The notes below the pieces were generated by a model. The model made no database searches, was not told where the DNA came from, and saw only the letters and a program-made list of their open reading frames with translations. From Yinghuangia soli (lineage in GTDB: Bacteria > Actinomycetota > Actinomycetes > Streptomycetales > Streptomycetaceae), in the NCBI RefSeq assembly GCF_021502675.1, contig NZ_JAKFHA010000005.1:293213-357212 (forward strand): a DNA stretch of 64,000 nt. The letters run 5' to 3'. Both the position numbers and the translations under genes were made by a program. Of the stretch, positions 24,942-33,392 are shown in pieces; the stretch's first letter is position 1, and each line of letters starts with the position of its first letter.

Positions 24942-26035
24942 GTGACCGCATTCATCGGGCGGGTGTGGCAGCTGGCGCAGCTTGATCGCCAGCTGAGTGC
25001 GGTGCGGCGCCGGATAGGCCCGGGAGAGCGTCCGGGGCGGGCGATCCTCGTGCGTGGTCGACGCCAGGTGGGGAAGTCGCGCTTGGCCGAGGAGTTTGTC
25101 GAGCGCGCCGGCGTTCCCGCAGTGTTCTTCACGGCGTCGACCGGCTGTACGGCCGAGCAACTGGAACTGTTCGCACGCACAGCCGCGGCTTCGAATCTCC
25201 ATGCTGCGTACCTGTTCGACGACCTGCGGCCTGACAGTTGGGAGTCCGCGCTCGAACTGTTCGCCACTGCGGCGGTCGGCGATGCTCCCTGCATTCTGGT
25301 GTTGGACGGGCTGCCGGAGCTGGTCGCCGCTGATCCGGCGCTCGAAGCCACCTTGCAGAAGGTCTTCGATCGCGTGCTGTCGCGGTTGCCTGTCTTGGTG
25401 ATCGGCTCGGGGAGCGGAGCTTCACCAACATCGGCCAGGCGGCCGGCGGCATTACGAACGCAGCTGTGGGGCGTGGGCTCGGCACGCTGACCGACAAGCG
25501 CATCGTCGCGGGGGAGCATCCGCTGTCCACCAAACCGTCGAGGGAGACCCGTTACCGCGTCGCGGACCCGCATCTCCGGCTGTGGCTCGCCCATGTCGGC
25601 CCGTACCTTCCGGAGATCGAGCGAGGCCGCGGCGACCGGGTCGTCGAGCGCCTGCGGCGGGCCTGGCCGTCGTGGCGCGGCCGTGCCGTCGAGCCGATCG
25701 TCCGGGAGGCTCTGGCGCGGCTTCCGGAGAATGAACTCCCGCCCGGATGCCAGGTCTTCGGGGGGTACTGGACGCGCACCAACGACCCCGAGATCGACCT
25801 GGTGGCTGCGGACCGCGAGCCGGTGGCCAAGCACGTTGCCGCAGTCGGGTCGATCAAATGGCTGGAGAACAGCCCGTTCGACGGCCGTGACCTGTCCCGG
25901 CTACTGGTGCATCGGACACAACTTCCCGGTGCGACGGACGACACCCCGCCTCTCGTCGTCAGCCGTTCGGGGGTGTCGTTGCCGGGGCTTCCGTACGTGT
26001 ACGACCCGGCGCGTCTGCTGGGTGCTTGGGAGTGA
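24942..26035 (+). pseudogene. Decayed ATPase-nuclease (archaeal-ATPase/DUF234-type), internal deletion plus frameshift
   Basis: The 5' frame (GTG 24942 with GGGAG upstream, open to 25490) encodes a P-loop ATPase start: Walker A GRRQVGKS and Walker B CILVLDGLPEL. The 3' frame (to 26035) encodes a winged-helix-like part (FTNIGQAAGG, TDKRIVAGEHPLSTKPSRET) and a DUF234-type end (TRTNDPEIDLVAADRE, VGSIKW). Compared with the intact relative at 35611-37128, about 115 residues between the segment after Walker B and the winged helix are missing. The frames are also offset by one base at a GGGG run (25409-25412). The 3' end overlaps lgt by 77 bases in convergent orientation. Confidence 0.8.
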
Positions 26036-26870
26036 AGGCACCGGTAGGAGCGGCGAGTTCGTCGGCAGTCTCGCGGCCGGGGTGGCGGCGGGTGGAGTAG
26101 GCGATGTAGGCGACGGCGGCGGTGAAGAGGAGTAGGGACGTCCAGTCGTTGAGGCGGATGCCGAACAGGCGATGCGCGTCGTCGATGCGGAGGGCTTCGA
26201 TCCAGGCGCGGCCCAGGGTGTAGAGCGCGACGTACAGGGCGAAGGCGCGGCCGTGGCCCAGGGTGAAGCGGCGGTCGGCCCAGATGACTGCGGCGGCGAC
26301 GCCTGCGCACCAGAGGAACTCGTACAGGAACGTCGGGTGGTACGTGGCCACGCCCGGGATGGTGTCCGGGCGGTCGGGAGAGATCTCGACGGCCCAGGGC
26401 AGCGTCGAGGGCTTGCCGAAGAGTTCCTGGTTGAACCAGTTGCCCCAGCGGCCGATCGCCTGGGCGAGGGCGATGCCCGGGGCGACGGCGTCGGCGAAGG
26501 GCGGCAGGGCGATGCCGAGGCGGCGGGCGCCGAGCCAGGCGCCCAAGGCGCCGAGGGCGATGGCGCCCCAGACGCCGAGGCCGCCCTCCCAGATGTAGAG
26601 CGCCTTGACGGGGTCGCCGTCGGCGCCGAAGTACGGGCCCGGCGTGGTCACCACGTGGTAGAGCCGGCCGCCGACCAGGCCGAACGGCACGGCCCAGACG
26701 GCGATGTCGGCCACGTCGCCGGCCCGGCCGCCGCGGGCGATCCACCGGCGGTTGCCCAGCCAGATGGCGACCGCCACGCCGAGGATGATGCAGAAGGCGT
26801 ACGCCCGCAGCGGGAGCGGCCCGAGTTCGAGGACACCGGTCGAGGGGCTGGGGAGGGAAGCGAGCGGCAC
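25959..26870 (-). CDS. lgt: Prolipoprotein diacylglyceryl transferase
   Basis: A 303-residue membrane enzyme starting at GTG 26870, with AAAGG about 9 bases upstream. It shows seven hydrophobic helices and the Lgt signature GRWGNWFNQELFG near residue 138. Other landmarks are FGLVGGRLYHVV and YHPTFLYEFLW. Lgt adds diacylglycerol to the lipobox cysteine of prolipoproteins such as the sugar-binding protein at 51489-52829. The C-terminal 35 residues are polar and Pro/Thr-rich, and their coding sequence overlaps the decayed ATPase gene. Upstream, a BlaI-type operator lies between it and blaI, so it may share that control. Confidence 0.95.
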   Translation of the reverse strand: MPLASLPSPSTGVLELGPLPLRAYAFCIILGVAVAIWLGNRRWIARGGRAGDVADIAVWAVPFGLVGGRLYHVVTTPGPYFGADGDPVKALYIWEGGLGVWGAIALGALGAWLGARRLGIALPPFADAVAPGIALAQAIGRWGNWFNQELFGKPSTLPWAVEISPDRPDTIPGVATYHPTFLYEFLWCAGVAAAVIWADRRFTLGHGRAFALYVALYTLGRAWIEALRIDDAHRLFGIRLNDWTSLLLFTAAVAYIAYSTRRHPGRETADELAAPTGAFTPKHPADAPGRTRTEAPATTPPNG

Positions 26871-26916
26871 GGGCGGGCCTTTCGGTGGCAGCCGATCGGA
26901 TGCGGGTCCGAATGTG

Positions 26917-26933
26917 AATCTACTAAGTAGATT
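26917..26933. promoter_or_regulatory. Dyad 1 between lgt and the BlaI-family gene
   Basis: A 17-base perfect inverted repeat, AATCTACT/AGTAGATT around one A, in an unusually A+T-rich patch. An overlapping second dyad (ACTAA...TTAGT, 26922-26936) shares the same DNA. It resembles TAC-rich BlaI/MecI operators. Confidence 0.6.
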
Positions 26934-26959
26934 AGTGTGAGGTGCCGCAGAGCCTACCC

Positions 26960-26978
26960 CTACGATGGAGCTTCGTAG
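26960..26978. promoter_or_regulatory. Dyad 2 upstream of the BlaI-family gene
   Basis: CTACGA and TCGTAG separated by 7 bases, 31 bases before the start of the BlaI-family gene. Its CTAC/GTAG halves match those of dyad 1, which suggests autoregulation. Confidence 0.5.
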
Positions 26979-27008
26979 CAAGGGTGCCGGGACCGGAAGG
27001 CGGACGAG

Positions 27009-27419
27009 GTGCGCAGTTTCGGGAACCTGGAAGCGGCGATCATGGACCGCCTGTGGACCTGGGACCGCCCCGCCACCGTCCGCGAAGTCGTCGACGACAT
27101 CGCCCGCGAGCGCGACATCGCCTACACCACGGTGATGACCGTCATGGACATCCTCTTCCGCAAGGGCTGGCTCACCCGCGAGAAGGACGGCCGGGCCTGG
27201 CGTTACTGCCCGACCGCCGGTCGCGAGGAGTACACCGCCGGCCTCATGCGCGACGCCCTCGGCGAGAGCCGCGACCGGGCCGCCGCCCTGCAGCACTTCG
27301 TCGAGCGCATGAGCGACGAGGAGGCCGAGGCCCTGCGGACCGCGCTGCAGCGGATCGGCGGCGTGCCGGGGGCGGCCGCCGACGCGTCCGGTCCGGCCGA
27401 CGCCGCCGCGCCGCGATGA
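27009..27419 (+). CDS. BlaI/MecI/CopY-family repressor
   Basis: A 136-residue winged-helix repressor starting at GTG 27009 (FGNLEAAIMDRLWTW, TVREVVDDIARER, YTTVMTVMDILFRKGWL). The C-terminal part (about 75-115) is the dimerisation helix region that is cut in BlaR-responsive members. It overlaps the M56 peptidase gene by 4 bases (ATGA), the standard regulator-protease pairing. Two CTAC/GTAG dyads upstream are likely operators. Confidence 0.93.
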   Translation: MRSFGNLEAAIMDRLWTWDRPATVREVVDDIARERDIAYTTVMTVMDILFRKGWLTREKDGRAWRYCPTAGREEYTAGLMRDALGESRDRAAALQHFVERMSDEEAEALRTALQRIGGVPGAAADASGPADAAAPR

Positions 27420-28306
27420 CCGCGGCCATCCTGCTCGTCGCGTACGCGACCGCGGTGGCCTGCTCCGGCCCCCGCCTGATGCGGTACGCCGACTGGACGC
27501 ACCGCACCCCGCGCGTCGGCCTCGCCCTGTGGGGCGCGCTTGCGCTGTCGTTCGTGCTGGCCGTCGTGTCCGTGCTGGTCCATCTGGCCGCGCCCACCGG
27601 CTGGTTCGCGGACTGCGCGGGTGTGGTCGCGGCCGCGCTCGCCGAGCCGGGCGGAGCCGACCTGCGGGTCGCCGCGCCGGTCGCCGCGGCAGTAGGGCTG
27701 CTCGCCCATGTGGCCGCAGAGGTCGGCGCGGCCTTCGTCGGCGCCGCCCGCGAGCGCCGCCGCCACGCGGACACCCTCACGCTGGTCGGCGACACCCGGA
27801 TCCGCCCCGGACTCACCGTCCTCACCCATGCGTCCCCGGCCGTCTACTGCCTCCCCGGCCGTACGCGCCGCATCGTCGTCACGAGCGGGGCTCTCGAACT
27901 GCTCGACGCGCAGGCCCTCGCCGCCGTCGTCGCGCACGAGCACGCGCACCTGTGCGGCCGGCACCACGTGCTCCTCGGCCTGGCGGAGGCGTTCGGCCGG
28001 GCGTTCCCGCGCGTGCCGCTGGCCGCCGGGTTCGCCGCCGACGCCCCACTGCTGGTCGAGATGACCGCCGACGACAAGGCCGCCCGCGCGCACGGCCGCC
28101 ACATCCTGGCCGCCGCGCTGTACACCGTCGCCGCAGGCAACGCCCCGCGCGCCGCGCTTGCCGCGGGCCGCGACGACGTTCTGCTGCGCATCACCCGGCT
28201 GCTGCGTCCCGCCGAACCGGTCGGACGCGGCCGCCGCACTGCCGTGCTCACCCTCGCCGGGATGCTGGTCCTGCTGCCCGTGGTGTCCGCCTGCGGCGTG
28301 CGCTGA
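27416..28306 (+). CDS. M56-family membrane metallopeptidase (BlaR1/MecR1-like, no sensor domain)
   Basis: A 296-residue membrane protein with three or four helices and the zinc-peptidase motif HEHAH (VVAHEHAHLCGRHH, about residue 176), plus a C-terminal helix (VLTLAGMLVLLPVVSA). It lacks the extracellular penicillin-binding sensor of BlaR1. It presumably cleaves the partner repressor encoded just upstream in response to an unknown signal. It ends 94 bases before a strong bidirectional hairpin. Confidence 0.9.
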   Translation: MTAAILLVAYATAVACSGPRLMRYADWTHRTPRVGLALWGALALSFVLAVVSVLVHLAAPTGWFADCAGVVAAALAEPGGADLRVAAPVAAAVGLLAHVAAEVGAAFVGAARERRRHADTLTLVGDTRIRPGLTVLTHASPAVYCLPGRTRRIVVTSGALELLDAQALAAVVAHEHAHLCGRHHVLLGLAEAFGRAFPRVPLAAGFAADAPLLVEMTADDKAARAHGRHILAAALYTVAAGNAPRAALAAGRDDVLLRITRLLRPAEPVGRGRRTAVLTLAGMLVLLPVVSACGVR

Positions 28307-28310
28307 AGCG

Positions 28311-28340
28311 ACGCGACACGACGCGACACGACGCGACACG
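28311..28340. repeat. Three perfect 10-bp tandem repeats
   Basis: ACGCGACACG three times in a row, followed by four GCGCG-type units up to about 28359, directly after the M56 peptidase stop codon. It is a simple-sequence tract and lies in non-coding DNA. Confidence 0.9.
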
Positions 28341-28399
28341 GCGCGGCGCGGCGCGGCGCCAAGCGACGCAGGGACCGTACGGAAACCCCCTGCTCAGAC

Positions 28400-28435
28400 G
28401 TGTGGCCCGCGGGACGGTCGGTCCGCGGGCCACAC
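28400..28435. terminator. Bidirectional terminator between M56 peptidase and VOC genes
   Basis: A perfect 13-bp inverted repeat GTGTGGCCCGCGG/CCGCGGGCCACAC with a 10-base loop, between two convergent genes. Confidence 0.85.
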
Positions 28436-28475
28436 ATCTGCGCAGGCCCGTACAGGGCGGACCCGCATTGCGCCG

Positions 28476-29120
28476 TCAGTCGATGCGGACGGTTCCCTCG
28501 TCGGTCTCGAAGTACACCGCGGTCAGACCCGCGTCGTCCTCGTCGCCCGGCGGGCTCCAGTCCACGTCCACATCGTCCAGCGGGTGGTTCTCCGGCTCGC
28601 CCAGCCATTCCGACACGGCCGCCGGGGTGCCCGCGATCGCCAGCTTGCGGATCCGCACCGCGGTGCGGACGTCCGCGGACGGGTGCTGCGCCATGTCCAG
28701 CCACTGGATGATGTACGGCAGCTGCGGGTCGTCCATGAGGTCCAGGACCCCGATCTGACGCCACTTAAGGTCGTAGCGGTCCGGCCGCACCCGGTGGCCG
28801 TCGACCGCGGCCCGCCCCAGCCGCTCCTCGACCGGCGCGATGTCGTCGACCCGCGCCACCCAGCCCAGCCAGCCGCCGCCGAGCTCGGCGCGCCGCTTCA
28901 CCGCCCGCCCGAACGGCGCCCGGTCGGTCGCCGGGTGGTCCAGCGGCGTGACCACCTCCAGATACGTGCCGCCCGCCAGCGGCAGGATGAAGTTGCGGGT
29001 GCCGAAGCGGGGGTGCACACCGCCGTCCTGGAAGGGCGCGCCGAGCATCGAGCCGAGCCGCCCGACGGTCGAGACGAACTCCCCGGGGGAGACGGCGTAG
29101 GAGACGTGGTCGAGTCGCAT
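28476..29120 (-). CDS. VOC superfamily (glyoxalase-like) protein
   Basis: A 214-residue protein opening MRLDHVSYAVSPGEF, with a glyoxalase-like domain in the first 150 residues (FGTRNFILPLAGGTYLEVV, PQLPYIIQWLDM). Candidate metal ligands are H5, E58 and the Q/D of the last segment. The C-terminal 50 residues are acidic. AAGGAG lies 7 bases upstream of the ATG. It is monocistronic and its substrate is unknown. Confidence 0.85.
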   Translation of the reverse strand: MRLDHVSYAVSPGEFVSTVGRLGSMLGAPFQDGGVHPRFGTRNFILPLAGGTYLEVVTPLDHPATDRAPFGRAVKRRAELGGGWLGWVARVDDIAPVEERLGRAAVDGHRVRPDRYDLKWRQIGVLDLMDDPQLPYIIQWLDMAQHPSADVRTAVRIRKLAIAGTPAAVSEWLGEPENHPLDDVDVDWSPPGDEDDAGLTAVYFETDEGTVRID

Positions 29121-29496
29121 GCCGCGGCTCCTTCCCTGGTCCGGAACCCCCAACCGCCCGGCCGGACGGTTCCCACGAAGGGGTGACACGGCCCCCGCGG
29201 GCGCGGCTCGGCGGTCCGGGCCGAGGACGCCCGAGGACGGCCGAGGACGGCCGGGGGAGCACCGGGCACCGGGCCGCCCGGCCGCACGCCCCCGCTTCCT
29301 GAGCGAGCGCCCCGCCCCGCTTCCCGGGCGAGCGCCACGCCCCGCAATGCCCCCGAGTCAGCCGTCCGGCGGTTCCCGGCGCATGCCCTGCAGCCGTTCA
29401 ATGCGTGTTTATCACCGGCCGCGATCGTTGGGCTGTCCGGCTGAAAAAAGCCGAAATCCTCCGCTTGTCACGCCTGCAACAGGAGTACGACTCACC
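29121..29496. other. Intergenic region upstream of the acetate-symporter operon
   Basis: 376 bases without a convincing gene. It holds three tandem CCGAGGACGG-type decamers (about 29219-29248) and two 25-bp imperfect direct repeats (about 29290-29345, sharing GCGAGCGCC and CGCCCCGC). A small hairpin CGGCT-GAAAAA-AGCCG (29438-29453) lies close to the operon start. Any of these could be regulatory; none is a recognised riboswitch. Confidence 0.5.
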
Positions 29497-29538
29497 ATGA
29501 ACACCCCCGTCCGCACCGCCTCGGAGAGGCGCGGATGA
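29497..29538 (+). CDS. 13-residue upstream ORF coupled to the DUF485 gene
   Basis: ATG 29497 has AGGAG 12 bases upstream and encodes MNTPVRTASERRG. Its stop overlaps the ATG of the DUF485 gene (ATGA, 29535-29538). The DUF485 start itself has only a GGCGCGG-type upstream sequence, so ribosomes probably arrive from this leader. It could be a genuine leader peptide or only a translation-coupling device. Confidence 0.5.
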   Translation: MNTPVRTASERRG

Positions 29539-29921
29539 CCGCCCAGACCGACGCCGCCGCGCCGCCCGCCGGCCCGGTGCCGTCCGCGGCCGCCCTGCAC
29601 AACGACCCCCGGTTCCGCGAACTCCGCCGCCGGTTCCGCTGGTTCGTCTTCCCGGTCACTGCCATCTTCCTGGCCTGGTACCTGCTGTACGTGCTGCTGT
29701 GCGCGTACGCCCGCGACTTCATGGCCCACAAGGTGGCGGGCAACGTCAACGTCGCCCTGGTGTTCGGTCTCGGCCAGTTCGCCGCCACGTTCCTGACCGC
29801 GTGGATCTACTCGCGCTTCGCCGCCCGCCGCCTCGACCCGCTGTCCGCGCAGCTGCGCGCGCAGGCTGCGGGCGCCCCGGCCGCCCGGTCCACCGACCCG
29901 ATGGCGGGGGCAGCCGCGTGA
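29535..29921 (+). CDS. DUF485 small membrane protein, partner of the symporter
   Basis: A 128-residue protein with two transmembrane helices (about 43-65 and 76-98) and the DUF485 pattern NDPRFRELRRRFRWFVFP and VNVALVFGLGQF. DUF485 proteins (YjcH type) are regularly encoded just before sodium/acetate symporters. Its stop overlaps the symporter GTG by 4 bases. The first 25 residues are Ala/Pro-rich and cytoplasmic. Confidence 0.93.
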   Translation: MTAQTDAAAPPAGPVPSAAALHNDPRFRELRRRFRWFVFPVTAIFLAWYLLYVLLCAYARDFMAHKVAGNVNVALVFGLGQFAATFLTAWIYSRFAARRLDPLSAQLRAQAAGAPAARSTDPMAGAAA

Positions 29922-31606
29922 CCGACCACAAGACGCTCACCGTCGCGCTGTTCACGGTCTTCATCGTCGCGACCCTCGCCATCACCGTGGTGGCCGGCCG
30001 CCGCACCCGCAGCGCCGCCGACTTCTACGCGGGCGGCCGGTCGTTCTCCCCGCTGCAGAACGGCGTGGCCATCGGCGGCGACTACATGTCCGCCGCGTCC
30101 TTCCTGGGCATCGCCGGCATCCTCGCGCTCTCCGGGTACGACGGCTTCCTGTACTCCATCGGCTTCCTGGTGGCCTGGATCGTCGCGCTGCTCCTGGTCG
30201 CCGAACCGCTGCGCAACAGCGGCCGGTTCACCATGGCCGACGCCATCTCGGAGCGGCTGCGCTCGCCGCAGGTCCGGGTCGCCGCGGGCATCTCGACGAT
30301 CGTCGTCTCGATCTTCTACCTGCTGGCCCAGATGGTCGGCGCAGCCTCGGTCATTTCGCTGCTGCTCGGGGTGTCCTCGGACGCGTCCCGGATCTGGACG
30401 ATCGTCGCGGTCGGCGCGCTCATGATCTTCTACGTCACGGTCGGCGGCATGAAGGGCACCACCTGGGTGCAGATCGTCAAGGCCGTCCTGCTGATGATCG
30501 GCGCCTGCGTCATGACCGTGTGGGTGCTGGCGAAGTTCGACTTCGACATCTCCCACCTGCTCGGCGCCGCCGCCGACCAGTCCGGCAAGGGCGACGGCTT
30601 CCTGCAGCCCGGCCTCAAGTACGGCGCCACCGACGGCTGGTCCCGGCTCGACCTGATCAGCCTCGGCATCGCGCTCGTCCTCGGCACCGCCGCACTGCCG
30701 CACATCCTGGTCCGCTTCTACACCGTGCCGGACGCCAAGGCCGCCCGGAAGTCGGTCAACTGGGCGATCGGCATCATCGGCAGCTTCTACCTGATGACGC
30801 TGGTCATCGGCTTCGGCGCGGCGGCGCTGGTGGGCAGCAAGGCCATCAAGACCGCCGACCCGTCCGGCAACACCGCGGCCACCCGCCTCGCCGAGCACCT
30901 CGGCGGCGGACCGGGCAGCAACGGCGGCGCCGTCATGCTCGCCTTCATCGCCGCGGTCGCCTTCGCCACCATCCTCGCGGTGGTCGCCGGGCTCACCCTG
31001 GCCTCGTCGTCCTCCTTCGCCCACGACCTGTACGCCGGGGTCTTCCGGCGCGGCCGGACCACGGACGCCGGCGAGGTCAGGGTCGCCAAGATCGCCGCGA
31101 TCGTCATCGGCGCGGTCGCCATCGCCCTGTCGGTGTTCGCCCGCGAGCTCAACGTCGCGTTCCTGGTCGCGCTGGCCTTCGCGATCGCCGCCTCGGCCAA
31201 CCTCCCGGCGATCGTCTTCTCGCTCTTCTGGCGGCGCTTCACCAAGACCGGCGCGATCGCGGGCGTCTTCGGCGGCCTGATCTCGGCGATCGTCGTGGTC
31301 GCTCTGTCGCCGATCGTGTGGGGCGGCGCGAGCAGCACCAAGCCCGCGGTCACCCTCACCGCGGCCCAGGCCGACAAGTGCGGAGTGCCGGCCGCGTCCA
31401 CGTCCGTCGGCAACGCCACCGCGCTCGTCTCGTGCACCAAGGTCGCCCCGATCCCGCTGGAGAACCCCGGCCTGATCTCCATCCCGGTCGGATTCGTGTG
31501 CGCGGCGGCCGGCACCTGGCTCAGCAGCCGGCGCCGCACCGACGAGGACGACGTGGCCTTCGAGGAACTGGAGGTACGGTCGCTCACCGGCGTGGGCGCC
31601 CACTGA
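29918..31606 (+). CDS. Sodium:solute symporter, cation/acetate type (ActP-like)
   Basis: A 562-residue SSS-family transporter with about 13 membrane helices, starting at GTG 29918. Landmarks are FYAGGRSFSPLQNGVAIGGD near residue 35, FYVTVGGMKGTTWVQ near 170 and LPHILVRFYTVPDAKAARKS near 260; these match acetate permease ActP. A loop at about 475-510 contains two cysteines and is extracytoplasmic. It probably imports acetate or another short carboxylate with sodium. A 17-bp hairpin 32 bases downstream ends the operon. Confidence 0.93.
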   Translation: MTDHKTLTVALFTVFIVATLAITVVAGRRTRSAADFYAGGRSFSPLQNGVAIGGDYMSAASFLGIAGILALSGYDGFLYSIGFLVAWIVALLLVAEPLRNSGRFTMADAISERLRSPQVRVAAGISTIVVSIFYLLAQMVGAASVISLLLGVSSDASRIWTIVAVGALMIFYVTVGGMKGTTWVQIVKAVLLMIGACVMTVWVLAKFDFDISHLLGAAADQSGKGDGFLQPGLKYGATDGWSRLDLISLGIALVLGTAALPHILVRFYTVPDAKAARKSVNWAIGIIGSFYLMTLVIGFGAAALVGSKAIKTADPSGNTAATRLAEHLGGGPGSNGGAVMLAFIAAVAFATILAVVAGLTLASSSSFAHDLYAGVFRRGRTTDAGEVRVAKIAAIVIGAVAIALSVFARELNVAFLVALAFAIAASANLPAIVFSLFWRRFTKTGAIAGVFGGLISAIVVVALSPIVWGGASSTKPAVTLTAAQADKCGVPAASTSVGNATALVSCTKVAPIPLENPGLISIPVGFVCAAAGTWLSSRRRTDEDDVAFEELEVRSLTGVGAH

Positions 31607-31638
31607 CCCGGCCGTACGCCGGCTCATATCCGTACGAG

Positions 31639-31677
31639 AGCTCTGCGGCCGGTCGCCCGTCGACCGGCCGCGGAGCT
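31639..31677 (+). terminator. Symporter operon terminator
   Basis: Inverted repeat of 17 bp with one mismatch; the uninterrupted inner arm is GCGGCCGGTCG/CGACCGGCCGC around loop CCCGT. A run of CGGCTC hexamers (about 31678-31705) follows. Confidence 0.8.
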
Positions 31678-31807
31678 GCGGCTCCGGCTCCGGCTCCGGC
31701 TCCGTTGTCCACCCGGACCGGCCTATATCACCGGAACGGGCGACACCACCACCCCCTGAAGCGACCCGGTGCAGGGCCTCCGGGCGCCGTAGGTCACAGT
31801 GGATGCC

Positions 31808-33073
31808 ATGGCTCCATCTCCTCGCACTCCAGGACGCGCCCCGGGCCCGGGCGCTTTCCGGGTCGTCGCGCTGGTCGCGCTGGGCATCGCGCTCTTCCTC
31901 GGCGCGATCATGACCGGCGACAGCATGTCGGACCTGCACGGCTCCGGCTCGGCCCACGACGGGCACGGCACGATGAGCGGCATGGCCGGGATGGCCGCCG
32001 CACTCGGCGAGCCGACTCTGGACCGGATGTTCGGCTGGTACCCCGAGCCGCTGTTCGTCGCGGGCAGCATCGCCGCCGTCCTGATCTACGGTGCGGGGAT
32101 CGCGCGGCTCCGCAGACGCGGGGACAAATGGCCCATCGGCCGTACGCTCGCCTGGCTCGCCGGCGTGGCCTCGGTGCTTCTCTCCACCTCCAGCGGACTC
32201 GCCGCCTACGGCACCGCGCTGTTCAGCGTGCACATGATCCAGCACATGATCCTGAGCATGCTCTCGCCGATCCTGCTGCTGCTCGGCGCGCCGATCACCC
32301 TGGCCCTGCGGTCCCTCAAGCCGGCCGGCCGGGACCAGGACGGCAACGCCAAGCGCGGCCCGCGCGAGATCCTGCTTGCCGTGCTGCACAGCCGCTTCGC
32401 GGCGGTCATGTCGTCGCCTGCGGTCACCCTCCCGCTGTTCATCGCCAGCCTCTACGTGCTCTACTTCACGCCGCTGTTCGACCTGGCGATGGGCAACATG
32501 TGGGGCCACCGCTGGATGATGATCCACTTCCTCGCGGTCGGCCTGCTGTTCTTCTGGCCGATCATGGGCATCGACCCGGCGCCGCGGAAGCACGGCTATG
32601 TGATGAAGATGCTCGAACTGTTCGCGGGGATGCCGTTCCACGCGTTCTTCGGCGTCGCGGTCATGATGTCGTCGTCGCTGATCGTCGACTCGTTCGCCAA
32701 GCCGCCCGCCGCGTGGGGCACGGACGTCCTGGCCGACCAGCAGATGGGCGGCGGCATCGCGTGGGCGTTCGGCGAGGTGCCGACGGTCATCGTGCTGCTG
32801 GTGATCTTCTCGCAGTGGATGCGCTCCGAGGAGCGCCTGGCCCGCCGCAAGGACCGCGCCGCGGACCGCGACGGCGACGCCGAACTCGACGCGTACAACG
32901 CCTACCTGGCCCGGCTGGGCGGCAGCGCTTCGGCAGCCGGCAAGGCAGCTGACGAGGCGGCCGACAGCGCCACCGACAGCGCGGCGGACAACGCGATCGA
33001 CGAGGACGCGGCGAAGGCCGATGCGGCCGCGCCGACCGCTGATGCAGCAGCGGCGGCGGAGCCTGCCAAGTAG
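31808..33073 (+). CDS. CtaG/caa3-type cytochrome c oxidase assembly protein
   Basis: A 421-residue membrane protein with seven to nine helices and the histidine-rich layout of the CtaG_caa3 family (SVHMIQHMILSMLSPILLLLG, MWGHRWMMIHFLAVG, GMPFHAFFGVAVM). It presumably helps copper or heme insertion into a terminal oxidase. The second helix is preceded by a His/Met-rich stretch (HGSGSAHDGHGTMSGMAGM) that could bind copper. A GTG at 31799 is an alternative start. The C-terminal 60 residues are an Ala/Asp-rich tail. There is no neighbouring oxidase gene. Confidence 0.88.
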   Translation: MAPSPRTPGRAPGPGAFRVVALVALGIALFLGAIMTGDSMSDLHGSGSAHDGHGTMSGMAGMAAALGEPTLDRMFGWYPEPLFVAGSIAAVLIYGAGIARLRRRGDKWPIGRTLAWLAGVASVLLSTSSGLAAYGTALFSVHMIQHMILSMLSPILLLLGAPITLALRSLKPAGRDQDGNAKRGPREILLAVLHSRFAAVMSSPAVTLPLFIASLYVLYFTPLFDLAMGNMWGHRWMMIHFLAVGLLFFWPIMGIDPAPRKHGYVMKMLELFAGMPFHAFFGVAVMMSSSLIVDSFAKPPAAWGTDVLADQQMGGGIAWAFGEVPTVIVLLVIFSQWMRSEERLARRKDRAADRDGDAELDAYNAYLARLGGSASAAGKAADEAADSATDSAADNAIDEDAAKADAAAPTADAAAAAEPAK

Positions 33074-33107
33074 CGCACGTACGACACACAGCACCCCGCA
33101 GGACCAC

Positions 33108-33141
33108 TACGGCCCCACCCCCGACCGGGGGTGGGGCCGTA
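33108..33141. terminator. Strong hairpin after the CtaG-like gene
   Basis: A perfect 15-bp inverted repeat (TACGGCCCCACCCCC with its complement) around loop GACC, 35 bases after the stop. Confidence 0.85.
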
Positions 33142-33392
33142 CGTCTATCCGGTCCCCGGCATCCGGGGAACCATCCCGGGCGCGGTTGCCGCTCCTTGTA
33201 CTCGGGTCTGCCGCCCCAACGCCTGAGCGGCAGCTTTCGTTACACGAATGACCTGTCCGGGCAAGGGAATTCGCCGTACGGACAGTCCGCCGCGTGCAAC
33301 TGCAAGCGGCTGCGCTGGTCGGTGCGTCCCGGCTTAGCATCCGAACGCGAGACAGGAACCATCCGAGGATCTCCCGACGGAAGGAACCCATC

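Noticed and set aside
21401..26035. Integrated plasmid or prophage around the HutC regulator
   Set aside because: Lower G+C and a HutC-type regulator suggested this, but no integrase, excisionase, Tra protein or attachment-site repeat was found.
29807..33094. 1095-codon minus-strand frame rich in Gly/Asp/Arg/His
   Set aside because: Antisense to the symporter and CtaG-like genes; composition is typical of a shadow frame and no domain is visible.
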